Of a DNA stretch of 64,000 nt, positions 34,771 to 46,359 are shown piece by piece. The DNA comes from Myrica gale (lineage: Eukaryota > Streptophyta > Magnoliopsida > Fagales > Myricaceae): NCBI GenBank assembly GCA_963930655.1, contig OZ005611.1, positions 21,935,001 to 21,999,000 on the forward strand. Reading direction: 5' to 3'. The position numbers and the translations under genes are program-made. How positions within the stretch are numbered: position 1 is the first letter of the stretch; every line of letters starts with the position of its first letter. The notes under the pieces were generated by a model, which did no database searches, was not told the origin of the DNA, and saw only the letters and a program-made list of their open reading frames with translations.

Positions 34771-37700
34771 CATTACAAGAAATATAGGTTTATGTGACAA
34801 AATTTAGGGTGTCAAATCAAATTTTATCACCTAAAGTTTACTTTCCCTGACAAAATATTAATTTTGTTACCCAAAACAATCCAGCAACGCTAAAACCATC
34901 CGGACCGGTCAAAACAACGTTCGGACGTATATCAGGTGTGATGACATACATGCATCGCGAATGAGTGACGATAAAACTCGTCACAAAAAAATAAACTCGT
35001 CCGGACTCCCAAATACACCGTCCAAACTCTATGCTGGGTGAAAAATTGCAAATCGTCGTAACTGAGTGACCATTAAAATCGTCACAATTTTTCGCCACCG
35101 TCCGGACAATATAAAAGGTCGTCCGGATGGTTAATTCAAATTCTTCTACTGACGTCCGGACCAATAAAACCTGTCCGGACGGTTAAAGTTCTAAATCCAT
35201 TTTGAATCCATCGACATATTTAATGACGTTAAATTTGATTGGGCCACGTATAAAAATAAAGCAGAAAAAAAGTTCGGACGACACCAATAACTTGGGGACT
35301 ACATAACAAATAAGCGTTCGAGCCCTTCATGTATCGTCCGGACGGACTTTGTACGTCCGAACGAACATGAAAACCGTTCGGACACTATACAGGGTGACAA
35401 ATTCTAAATCGTCGTAACTGAGTGACCACTAGAATCGTCACAATTTTTACAATGTCGTCCGGACGCGTTTTATACAAAGTCCGAATGTACATTACCTAAC
35501 GAATCATAATCGTGAGGATATAGTGACAAATTAAAAATCGTCATGAACACAAATCACAGTCCGGACGTTACAAACCGCGTTCCGACAGAAAAAAATAATA
35601 GAGTCCGGACGGTAATAAAAAGGTCCGCACTAGGTTGACAATGGAACACTCTAGGAGAAAATAACGAATCACAATCGTGCGAACTGTTTATGCTTATGTT
35701 CAGACGATTTTGCTAGGTTGACGATGGAACACTTTAGGAGAAGCATCACCAATGTCGGGGGACAAACAAAGTGACCAGCTTGGGAAAACGTTTTTTTAGC
35801 GGAGTTAAAAGAGAGTATTTGGGCGATAGTGTAGTCGACACATTCATTGTGCGAATAGGGTTCTAACGGAAGAGCTAAATATTATGCAGATGGAACTGTT
35901 CTCTTTGAAAGAAGTCTCAGTTGTCTCAGTCTGTCCATATTTATCCGTTACAGCTCCAGACACTCATCAAACATATGGAGGGTCATTTGGCGCATGTTCG
36001 TGATGCCCTCAGACAAGTCGGTCTTGCAGCCCACCCATGTCAAGGTCAGTGATATCAGTCGTCGGCTGACGGCTTTGGAGCAGAAGGGCGCGGATATTAA
36101 CGTTGGGTGGAGGAATGAGGTCTTTGTGCTTAATAAGGTTCTGAAAGGCGTGACAACAGGTGTAGAGTTCTTTCCCTTGATTGAGCGGGTTGTGCTGATA
36201 GAGGAGCACCTTCGCCAAGTGTGTCACGTTTTGAAACTCACTGATGGTGATGATGAGCAGTAGTCTAGCTAAGTTTTGTTTTATTTGGAGATTTATTTAT
36301 TATATTTTGAGGACATTTTACTTTTATATTATGTTTTGTGGACATGTATTGGTATTTATTTGATGTTATTTTGTCCATATTATGTTTTGAAGATATTTGA
36401 TATATTTCTGTTATTTGTATTTATTGGAACTTAATATAATATTTTAATTAATGTTACATTTCTAATTTCGGTATACTCATTCAAATAAATATTGTTTTTA
36501 GAATTTAAGACACTTAAGGTTATTTATATTATTAACTAACTTTGACTATTTAAAACTTGCAAATAAATTTCATTGTATAAGTTTTTAAAAAATGAAAAAA
36601 ACGTCAATAACCGTTCGGACGTTAGGGTTACCGTCCGGACGGTTTACTGTAAGCTCGAACGGTGTCTTATTATGTAAAAACAAATCGTATGAACACTAGT
36701 TTATATGGTCGGGACACTTGAAATTAAAGATTTAGTTCGAACGGTTGGTTTGATATCGTTTGGACTGTGTGAAATTTTAGGCAACAACGATTCCCATTCA
36801 AAATTATACACATAGGCGTCCAAACTACATTAAAAGCTTCCGAACGACTTGTATTTGTTTAAAGGACGGGAAATCGCAGACAGTATAGCCAAAATGTAAA
36901 AAACTTAGAAATTTTGAGAGATTTGAGCAAGAGGAGAAAAATGAGTTGATTTTGGATGACAATCTCATTGAAAATGGTGTAAAATGAGCAATTCATTTGA
37001 GATTTCGCCTTGGATTTCATTTGAGGTTAGTGAGTTTTAAATTTTCTTTTGTTTTAGTATGAAAAACATGAATTTAGGAAATCAAAGGATGTGTTTTTTC
37101 AATTTTTAGGGTCTAAAATGATAGCCATGGAGTTTGGGGTTAGTTGTGATGTGTTTATATTGAAGTGTTTCTGATTTGGATTGAGTTTGACATGAATTTG
37201 TGGTGAAAATAGAGTTTGTACGGCGAAGAACTGTATTGTTCGACAATCGCAGTCCGAACGACATATAGCCCGTCCTGACCCATGTATTTGGATCAGACGT
37301 TTTTGGAAAAACGTCCGAACAGTGATATGTATTGTTCGGACGTTATGTTACGTCCGAACAATTCTATGTATTGTCATGCATATTCATTTAGTAACCCTAG
37401 CCCCCGTTTAAGAATTACACGAAATTCAGATAACGCTAGCAATGTCGAGTCCTTCCCTTAGGGATAGGAATGAATTACCGTCCTCCACCATAACCCGTGA
37501 CACTCAGAGTAGTTGTGCATATAAGTATCTTACACCGTCAACCTTTTTAAATTTCTATGCTTAACTGAATTTTAAATTCATTGTTCTTCATTTGTAGCGA
37601 TGTCTGGAATCAAACATGTTCGAGGTAGTACGCGTGGGATTGTCTTACTCATGCATGTTCTGTAAGAAAAAAATCCAGAATCTGATGAAATTAGTCCCTT

Positions 37701-38785
37701 GCTTTATAAAAAGACACATACTAATAAGGTTGTCATGTGGACTTCTGCAGATGATGAATGAGCAGCAATGAAAGAAAAACGAAGAGTTGATGAAGATAAT
37801 GGCGGAGCAGCAAGCAAAAAAGACGAAAAGCACCAAAAGATGATGCAGGAGCAGCAAAGGACCCTAGTGGAACAACAAGAATGGAGGATGCATCTAACGG
37901 CGGAGCATATGCGTGAGCAGATGATGGAGCAGATCAAACAACTGCAATCTTGTTCGACACCCAAACGAAAAATTGTGTAGATTTATATTGTATTTTTACT
38001 ACCTTGTCAAGTTATCGATTATGTATTTTATTTACTTTTTTTATAACAATTGCATATTTGTAGACATTTTATTATATTATGAGCATCGAATATCTTTCTA
38101 TTTATATTACTTTTAAATTTTTAATTAAATTAATTTAAATACGAAGCAAATCGTTCGAACGGTAACAAAGGTGGTCGAACGGTTATTTGGCCTCGATAAA
38201 ATGTGCACGCATAACTATCCATCCGAACTCTTCGCGTTTAATTACTCCGTCCAAACGGTTATAAATGCGTGCACCAGTCGGAACGTGTTCTTCTGGCAAA
38301 GATTCCGAACCGTATACGTAGTAGTTCGAACGAGTTCTGAGGATGACAAATAGATATTTCTTCATAAATGAAACAACGGTGCAGACGCCTTTTCGATAGC
38401 GTCCAGATGCAATGTAATCCTGTTCAGACCATTTTATATAATAATGCGCACAGATTGTACATGACGAAATTCATTTCGTCACCTTGGATGAACCTTTCGC
38501 ATGAGCGGTTTGAACGTGTAGTGAGTACGTTCGCACAACTCATGTGAACGGATGAACTGTACCGGGCATGACGATTTTCAATTTCGTCGCTATGAGACAA
38601 AACCGTTCGTGGTTTTGTAAACCGTCCGAACGGGTTTGAGCGACAAAACGCAAAAATCGTCACCTAAAACTTTGCATGACGAGCTTTAGGTGATAAATCA
38701 GTTTTGTCACCCAAAACAATAGGTGACGAAATTTGTACTTGGGTGACAAATTTTTTTGTCACCCAAAGTGTTTTTTCTTATAGTG
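34771..38785. mobile_element. CACTA (En/Spm) element, non-autonomous
   Basis: 4,015 bp. Left end CATTACAAGAAATAT (one change from CACTACAAGAAA) and right end TTCTTATAGTG are inverted CACTA termini, and the 3-bp TSD TTT is present on both sides (34768-34770 and 38786-38788). Subterminal DNA on both sides is packed with CGTCCGGAC/GTTCGGACG-type words and GTGACAAA/GTCACCC repeats, as expected for binding sites of En/Spm regulatory proteins. No full transposase is present. One coiled-coil frame (37768-37980) resembles the tail of plant Ptta/En/Spm proteins, and an 89-codon frame at 35994-36263 is unrecognised. Confidence 0.9.
37768..37980 (+). CDS. Coiled-coil tail of a CACTA-associated protein (fragment)
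   Basis: 70 codons, charged and Gln/Met-rich (KHQKMMQEQQRTLVEQQEW, then REQMMEQIKQL). This composition is typical of the C-terminal coiled coil of plant Ptta/En/Spm (Transposase_24) proteins carried by CACTA elements. There is no conserved catalytic part, so it is a remnant at best. Confidence 0.35.
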   Translation: MKEKRRVDEDNGGAASKKDEKHQKMMQEQQRTLVEQQEWRMHLTAEHMREQMMEQIKQLQSCSTPKRKIV

Positions 38786-39000
38786 TTTGATCCATCCTCA
38801 TTAGGGCTAAAAAATGGGAAATGCGGTCCGATTTTCGGACCGCATTTCCGGTCCCTCTATATTAAAGGACCGAACTTTATAAGTGGTCCGGTCCGGTCTT
38901 CTCGAATGCGGTCCGGTCTGGACCACTTTAAGTGGTCCATATCGGTTTCAATTTTTTTTTTCATATTTTCATCAACACACATTTTCTTAAGATAAAAAAA

Positions 39001-39625
39001 ATGTGAATTCATTTAACACCTACTAGGCTACTATAGTTTGCTCATTAATTTAAAGATATCAATTCATTTAAAGACTTAAAAATGTGAATTCATTTAACAT
39101 CTACCACAGTTTGCTCATTAATTTAAAGATGTGAATTCATTTAAAGACTTAAAGATGTAAATTTATTTTAAAACTTAAAAATGTGAATTCATTAATTTTA
39201 TTTAACATATAGTCATATACCATAGTTTGCTCATTAATTTAAAGATGTGAATTCTCTTAAAGACATATAGACATGAATTCATTTAAAAACTTAAAAATGT
39301 AAATTCATTAATTTCATTTAACATATAGTCATATACCATAGTTTGCTCATTAATTTAAAGATGTGAATTCATTTAAAGACTTAAATATATGAATTCATTT
39401 AAAAACTTAAAAATTTGAATTCATTAATTTCATTTAACATATAGTCATATACCATAGTTTGCTCATTAATTTTAAAGATGTGAATTCATTTAAAGACTTA
39501 AAGATGTAAATTTATTTAAAAACTTAAAAATGTGAATTCATTAATTTCATTTAACATATAGTCATATACCATAGTTTGCTCATTAATTTAAAGATGTGAA
39601 TTCATTTAAAGACTTAAAGACCTAT
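39001..39625. repeat. Minisatellite, 116-bp period
   Basis: The word GTTTGCTCATTAATTT occurs six times; the last four occurrences are spaced at 116 bp, the first two closer. Units also share CATATAGTCATATACCATA. This is an internal expansion in the hAT element. Confidence 0.85.
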
Positions 39626-39815
39626 TTTCATTTCTTTAAGTAAAAATTGCTGGTATTTACTTGCAATATGATTATTGAATTGTAAAATTAACGTAAAAAA
39701 GGGAATGATTTTGATTGTAAGACAGAGACTTAAGATAATAAATTAGTTGCAAATATCTTACAAAATTAAATATACTAAGTTAAAAATACAAATGTCTCGA
39801 ATACGCACAAACAGA

Positions 39816-39984
39816 ATGAGGACATTGTTTCATCTGTAGGTAGTCCAAAACAGAATGAGGACATTCTGAATCTGATCGAGGACAAATGGGATGATCTTGT
39901 GGCTCAAATGCCTATTAAAATTTGTTACCCTGCTTTGGAGAATGAGGAATGGCGTATAATCACTGGAAGCGATCCAAAGAATAC
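39816..39984 (+). pseudogene. Exon-like host fragment carried in the hAT
   Basis: About 56 open codons reading [20 protein letters not shown] and [20 protein letters not shown], ending at AATAC|GTGAGAC, which looks like a splice donor. The codon pattern differs sharply from the AT-rich repeat around it. I do not recognise the parent gene. It looks like a captured host exon, but a chance frame cannot be excluded. Confidence 0.4.
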
Positions 39985-41100
39985 GTGAGACTCTTTTAAG
40001 TTACTTGTCATCTCATTTTTGTATACTCGTTTCTCAAATCTGAATCACAAGCGTGCACTTGGCTACTTGCAAAAAAAAAAGGCAGAACAAAAAACTATTA
40101 CCTATATGCACTGGAGAGGAGACTGCTAAGTTGCTAACTTTGGGCCTGGGGAGACTGGAGAGGAGATCTGATGATCAGATCTGTGCTGCGTCAGTGGGGT
40201 TCCTTCTGGTGGCAGGTAGGGGTCGGGGAAGCGCTGGGCAGTGGTGGAATGGTGGGCTGCGGTGCTGGGCAGTGGTGGAGTGGTGGGCTGCGGCTGGGCC
40301 CCTGTTGAGGCCGTGGGGTCGAATGTTGAGGAAGAACGAAGCTGCTGGGGTTCTGCCTTCTGGTGGCTGGTGGGTTCTGCGCTGGGCAGTGGTGGCCGGC
40401 GGTTGTTCTGTGAGTGAGTGGGGGTCGGGGGGACGGAAAGTCGAAACCTTTTGTGAAGTGAAAGTGAAGAATAAGTCAATAAGGCAGGGTTGCAGGCAGA
40501 CACTAGACAGTAAGTCAGCTAAGGCTAAAGGCGTACAAAAAAAAAGTGAAGTCAAAAGTTAAATGTGTTGTCCCCCCTCTTCACGCGTGAATTCACAAAT
40601 GTTCAAACTTCAAATTTCAATGTTGTGCTTTTTTATTATATTAAAAAATTAAAAAAATATATTTACTAATGCAGTCCAGTCCGGACTGCATATCAGAAAT
40701 TTATAGACCGGGCCGGATTTTTAAAAATAAAACCGGACCGGACCGCATTTCTGGTCCAGTCGACGGTCCGATTTTTTTTAGCCCTAATCCTCATATACTA
40801 TTGGACTTGAGAAAATAGCAGCTGAGTCCAAGAATGTATTGCTGCCCCACTACCTATCAATCGATAATCTAGAGGTTTAGTTAATGGTTTGAAGGAGCAG
40901 ATCTAACTGCTTTGCTGTTGTTACCTTAAAGTGCGTACTGACCAACATTATTTTGATGAGCCCAAATTAAAATTCTTTGGTGAACAAAATAAAATTCAGA
41001 TTTTAGGTAAGGGAAAAAGAAAATAAAAAACAGTACATGAGGAAAAAGCAGATGCATTTATAAATTGTAATTTATCATGTTTATTTTCTCTTAAATTCAG

Positions 41101-41446
41101 AGAAACCCGACTCATCACCATCTCATCTACCTCTCGAGGTCCGGTTAAAGATAGCGAGAGGAGTAGCCCGAGAACTGCCCTACATCCACGAGAAGAAACA
41201 CATTTATGGCTCCATTAAACCCAGCAATGTCCTCCTAAACACTGACATGGAGCCTATAATCACCAACTTTTTGCTCGAGCGTCTCCTCTTAGGCAACATC
41301 AGCCACAAAACAAGCAGCTCAGCCCAATTTTTGGCAGGTCAAAGATCAGTGATAGCCAGTAATACTCGTGATGACATCCAAGACCTCCCCATTACTGGTA
41401 CCCAATATGGAAGACATTACTCCAACTCGCAGTTCGGGCTCGGTGT
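41101..41446 (+). pseudogene. LRR receptor-kinase fragment inside the hAT
   Basis: An open stretch of ~115 codons: LPLEVRLKIARGVARELPYI, HEKKHIYGSIKPSNVLL, then MEPIITNFLLERLLLGNISH and IQDLPITGTQYGRHYSN. This aligns with the catalytic-loop to activation-segment part of plant LRR-RLKs of the At4g37250 type (HGNLKPSNILL ... SDFGLDRL). The DFG position reads NFL. Only the middle of a kinase domain is present; the frame runs straight into the hAT transposase relic. It begins after a CAG at 41098-41100 following an AT-rich stretch, which could be a retained intron boundary, so copying from genomic DNA is possible. Confidence 0.75.
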
Positions 41447-44360
41447 GGAGGGCAAACAATTACTTATTTCCATCGTTTTCGTGTGGAAGTGTTTTGTCAA
41501 GTTATTGATTTGATCGCTCAGGAGATGAATCATTATTTCACATAAGCAATTACATAGTTACTTCTTTATATAACATGTATTGATTCAAGAAACTTATGCT
41601 CAGTGTTTGATCATGCTAAATTACTTCGTCTTGCCGAGCTTTATCCAGAAGATTTCTCAGCAATTGATCGTGTTGTACTTAGAGATCAACTTTGAAACTA
41701 CATTTATGATGTAAGAAGTCATGATGCTTTTTCTGGGCTTCAAGATATTAGATGTCTTGTTGTGAAGATGGTTGAGACAATAAAACATACTCTATATCCA
41801 TTGGTCTTACCGGTTGCAGTCAGAGTGTTCTCTGCGATAAAGTTTATCAAAATTGACTTGCTTAATAAGATGGAAGATGAATGAATAAATGATTTTATGG
41901 TGGTATATATCGAGAGGGAAATTTGTGAAACTATTAAGAACGAAGCTATTTTACAACGTTTTCAGTAGATGCCACCTCTCAGTATCAGCAAATAGTACGG
42001 TACGTGTATTTCAATATTTTAGTGTTTTTAATTAGTCCTTAATTTTTGATATTGTAACTCTTAAGACATTTTTTTGTATAATGTAGTATTTTTTTGTCAT
42101 TTTTACTTAGAAGTTTGCCCTCCTTCGACTGCATTCCTGGTTCTACCATTGGATATAAGATATATCCAAAAAGCTAGTTCGACTAAAGAAAAAGAGAAGC
42201 AAAAAGAGATGAAAATTCGAAAGGAAATTCCAGTACTATGTGAGAGGCATCATTCACATGAATAGACGACACCTTCAGACAATACAAATATATGTAACTC
42301 CATAGAGTCAAGACTCCAAGTAATATAAAAGTGACCACCATATCAACACGTGACGAATATATATGTACACCACAAATGGAATGATTAGCAGGTTTAACAA
42401 GACAAGATGCATGATGTTCATTTCGATATGATCCACAGCCAATATATATCTATCTAAAAAAAAAGACCAACTCATAGGTTTCTTTTATTTTTGTTCATAA
42501 TTTCGATATGGTAAAGACAGGATAAGGATATAAAGCTCGATAGCAGCGGTTGTGGAAAAAGGGAGGAAGAAAATGAAAAAAGACAAGAAGTAGTTCGACC
42601 ACAGAATTATAATTAGGTTAAAAACCAGAAGAGGGGATAAGGAGTGCGACGCCCGTGGTATGAGCTCCATCAGTCGTACATTGGCTCTCCTGTACCAATT
42701 GGTGGGCCTCCCTCTTTGGTTCATGATCATGGACATGGATCTTCAATCCATCAGGTGTCTATGGGCCATCTTGTTGGTTGGTTGAAACACGTTGTCTCCA
42801 AATCAAATCATCCCCCGATCGTGATCATCATCCGGCGGCTTCATATTATGAATTAATGGAAAGTTTTAGTAGTGTTATTTTATATGGGAATCATGAATTT
42901 TTGGCGCATATGGGTGTTGTAATTTTCAAATACAAATCAAACCACCCATTTTCATAAGGTGTTGATTGAAAGCACTGTACGTCGAGAAGAAAGGTTGGTA
43001 TATCCTCTCAACAAGTCACCGGGTTTTTTGTTTTTTGTCGTGTTCTTTTTCTGGTTTATGGTTTTTAATTTGCTTATTGATATCTGTATACTCCATTTCG
43101 TGTTTGACCTACGAAGGTTTAGTTTGGGTAACCAAACCTTTTTGACAAGGTGTTTTAGAGCAGTTAAAATTTCAAATATATAGAACGCGAACAATAATAC
43201 ACAATTATGAATGGATCCGTGGATTATGATCTAATTATCAATGCCATCAGAGGGTGGATGACTGTACACCTATGTCAATGTTTGAGTATTGACAAAATTT
43301 CGTGTTAAAATTAAATTTAAATTGAGTTGTATTTAGATAAATTTGGTCAAAATATTCAAAAGATTAAGAAGTATTTCAAAATTTGAAAAGGATAAGGATA
43401 TGATCAAGATCAAGATCAAGAGCTAGAAATAAGAATCTTACACTACGCACTCAAAATTTCTAAGAATATTTTAAAATTATTTCAAACTATATGGGTGTAA
43501 AGCGTAATTAACCCTGATAAAATTATTAGTACCGACATTTAGGGATGATTTAAGTGAATCATTGCAAAAGACACTTGCGTTTGAGCCGTCCTAAAAAAAA
43601 ACAGTCGTTGCTAATCCAAATTCTTGTAGCTAATCTTTAGTCCCAATCCACCTGCACGTAGCCGTAAATGAGACATTTGTTGTTAATTGACTTGTGAGTC
43701 TGAGTGACACTTGTTATCTTAGTAATTTGCCAAACTAAACCTGAGTACGCGTCACCTTAGCATGATACCGATTAAGCCTTACATTGTAATATTTATCCGT
43801 AGGTGTGAGAAAGGATAACTTGCTCGCCACTCAGGTTGTGGAAGCTTTTGAGGACGCAGGTCATTCGTATGTAAGGAAAGGGACAGCAACTTGATAAAGT
43901 TAATTTTAGAAGGAAAAAGTGGGAATCAAGCAGCTTCTAGCGACAAGTATTATATCTTAAAGATAAGTTTGAAACTATATATATGTGCCGTTAGACGGGA
44001 AAATCGGCACAAATTACTGTTACCTAGAAACGTAAACAAAAATAGAACAATTTTACGATCTTTGGGTGCAGAAATTTTGGACACCAAGGTGATGTTAGTT
44101 TTCAAGGTTTTTTAGAATTTGAAGAATTTTGTGAATTTTTAGGTGATATTAAAGTTGTGTTGGTGTTTGTGTAGAAGTTGGTGAGGTGTAAAAAAATGAA
44201 TGATGATGTTTATAGTTTTTTGTTTTTTTTTTTCGAATTTATTATTATTTTTATTAAAATAATAATATTTTTAAAATTATTTAAAAAAACGAAATAAAGC
44301 ACAAACCGACAATAATTAAGTGAAGACTGGCGCAAAAAATCAAGGGGAAAAACATGAATT

Positions 44361-44428
44361 CGACGTTTAAAGTTTCTGCTGCAGGAGATATGTCAGCGTT
44401 TAAAGTTTCTGCTGCAGGAGACATGTCA
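44361..44428. repeat. 34-bp tandem duplication
   Basis: Two units containing CGTTTAAAGTTTCTGCTGCA, adjacent, with one or two differences. Confidence 0.9.
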
Positions 44429-44934
44429 GGCCCCTGGCAGGCCGGATGCAGGGTCGGCAAGAAAATTCCAAATTTGCCCTTTACTGTTTTTAGTTTTTAG
44501 TTGTGCTGGAGGGTGTTTTAGTAATTCAATATCAACTTTTTTAGGGCAAAAAAGGGAAAAAAAATTCTGAATCCTTTCTTTTTTCTGAGACTCGCCGAAC
44601 ATGATGCATTTTGGATTCAAATCCAATAAAAAATTACAAAACGAACATTGCCCAAGTTTTTTTGCCTTGTTCTCTTGTATGGTTTAGAACGTGACTCAAA
44701 CTTGTACCTATAAAGAAAAAGGGATAGAGAAGAGAAGCAATACATACAAAGAGGAGTGTACAGCCCTAATCAAACGTGGTCTTGCATGGGCTATTGGGCT
44801 CCTTGTTTCCAAATATCCGAGAACAAAAAGGTACCCAAGCAAATCCTTGTAGGCCAGTCCGTGCATAAGCCCAAGACATGTAAGCGGATCAGGACTGCTA
44901 TCAATAGCAAACATACAACGAAAAGCTGTGGCTG

Positions 44935-45340
44935 ATCATGCTTATTGGAATAGATTATGGAAGTTCTTTTGTAAAGATTTTTAAGATTTTGATAGAATTG
45001 TGGATATTTATGTAGATTGGAGTTTTATAGGTTTTGTGTAAAAGTTGGTGAAAAGTTTTAATTTTTGTTGGAGATTGTAAAAAGTTGTAGAGAGAGATGA
45101 ATTGATGTAATTGTTTAATAAAAAAATATTAGAATTAGGTGAAAAAGTATTGAGAGGTAATGTTTGTTATATTTTTTTTTGAAAATGTATTGGAGTTTGT
45201 ATGAAAAATTATTGGAGATTGTGTAAAAAAATATTGGTGTTTGTCTATAAATTTTTGAGATTTTGGATGTTCGTTTTATACATTTGTTGAATCTTTATTG
45301 TATTCTATAATATTTTTGCAAACGAACATGCCCTAGGATC
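44935..45340 (-). mobile_element. MITE related to the 290-bp AT-rich family
   Basis: The right end GCAAACGAACATGCCCTA is the reverse complement of the family's left end (GTTCGTTT). Inside are inverted versions of the family words (TTGATGTAATTGTTTAATAA, GGTGAAAAAGTATTG). Non-coding. Confidence 0.55.
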
Positions 45341-46351
45341 TGTCCATTTTTTTACCGTCCAATTTAAAGAGAGATATATGGGACCTATAATATTCAATGT
45401 TGTCCTTTATTCAAAGAAGGGAAGCTGAAGAAAGAGAATTCACCATAACTTTATTTGTGAACATATTCCTACATATTTGGTTAATAAGATATTGCAGGCC
45501 ACTTATAACCTGAATCAAATAATTAGGAGAGACGAACTTGAGGGATATTTACTTCCTCTTTATATATATATATATATAAGAAGTCATCTTAATTAATACC
45601 TAGCTACTTGTTATTCTAATCAACTAGCTGATAATCATTGCGGAAATTACATGAAAGATATTATAACAATTAGATATATAGTATTTTTCCAATTCTCTTT
45701 GGATCTTATAATTACTAATTAAGCAATAAACATCCATCTTAATTATATCCTCTCTCAGATAAACAAATGGTATCATCACCTTCTCATTCCCCAATTTTTT
45801 CAAATGATTGTTTCAGGGTATAGGGGAGTCATTGCCCTTTCGGCCATGGTTTAAGAGAGTTGAAATACTATGCATCCAAATCCTAATCTATTAATGGATA
45901 TTGCATGTACGTGCTTGGCTTGTAATTCCGGATTTCCCCGACATCATTTTTTTTACCTTAATTTCTTCAACAAAATACCTTCTAGTGAAGTATGATTTAC
46001 ATTAAAAAAATTATATAATCTAAAGGAATCAAATTATGACATATATAACACCATGAAAGTTTACTATGATAATGCTCTTGCTGTTTGGAAGGGTTAAGCG
46101 CGCTCCTTCAGGAGATTACATGCAATTTACATTTTCCCAATGGCCATTATTATTAAGACAGCCGTTGCATATATATATATACACACATATATATACATCA
46201 GGCCGATTGTTCTATTTTAAGTTCCAATTGCCATTAAAGAGACAGATATGCCCTAACCCAATCAACCTCTATAGCAAGAAGCACAAGGGTATACTTGGAC
46301 ATTTCGTCCGACCAACCACACAGTACTCACTACTCTCACTGAACTTTAGCC

Positions 46352-46359
46352 CTATAAAT
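46352..46359 (+). promoter_or_regulatory. TATA box of the dead beta-xylosidase copy
   Basis: CTATAAAT about 60 bp before the relic start codon. The aligned place in the intact gene reads CTGTAAGG. Confidence 0.5.

Larger units (their letters stand above)
38802..40786. mobile_element. Large non-autonomous hAT of the GTCCGG family
   Basis: 1,985 bp with ends TAGGGCTAAAAAA and TTTTTTTTAGCCCTA and a perfect 8-bp TSD ATCCTCAT (38794-38801 and 40787-40794). Subterminal DNA carries GGTCCGGTCCGG-type words. The inside has a 116-bp-period minisatellite (39001-39625), an exon-like coding stretch (39816-39984) and a GC-rich block (about 40135-40430). No transposase. It is inserted 16 bp outside the CACTA end, in the flank provided by the older hAT. 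Confidence 0.95.
34650..42151 (+). mobile_element. Composite hAT element carrying a kinase fragment
   Basis: The left end CATAGGCGGATCTAG and right end TCCTGGTTCTACCATTG are inverted ends of the CAnnGGCGGA type seen in the other large hATs here. TSDs CATATAAG (34642-34649) and GATATAAG (42152-42159) match at 7 of 8. The transposase relic is at about 41460-41972, with HRFRVEVFCQVIDLIAQEMN, LRLAELYPEDFS, MVETIKHTLYPLVLPVA and VYIEREICETIKNEAILQ, all typical of DUF4371 hAT transposases. It has stops and a missing middle, so it is dead. Two later insertions, a CACTA element (34771-38785) and a hAT (38802-40786), account for about 6 kb of its 7.5 kb. Between them and the transposase lies a receptor-kinase fragment (41101-41446). 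Confidence 0.75.

Noticed and set aside
39001-39625. CRISPR-like repeat array
   Set aside because: Units of about 116 bp are contiguous AT-rich minisatellite repeats in a plant transposon, without unique spacers.
40053-40562. 169-codon frame rich in Trp/Gly (and long antisense frames)
   Set aside because: It spans a tandemly duplicated GC-rich block inside the hAT at 38802; repeat composition, not a protein family, explains it.
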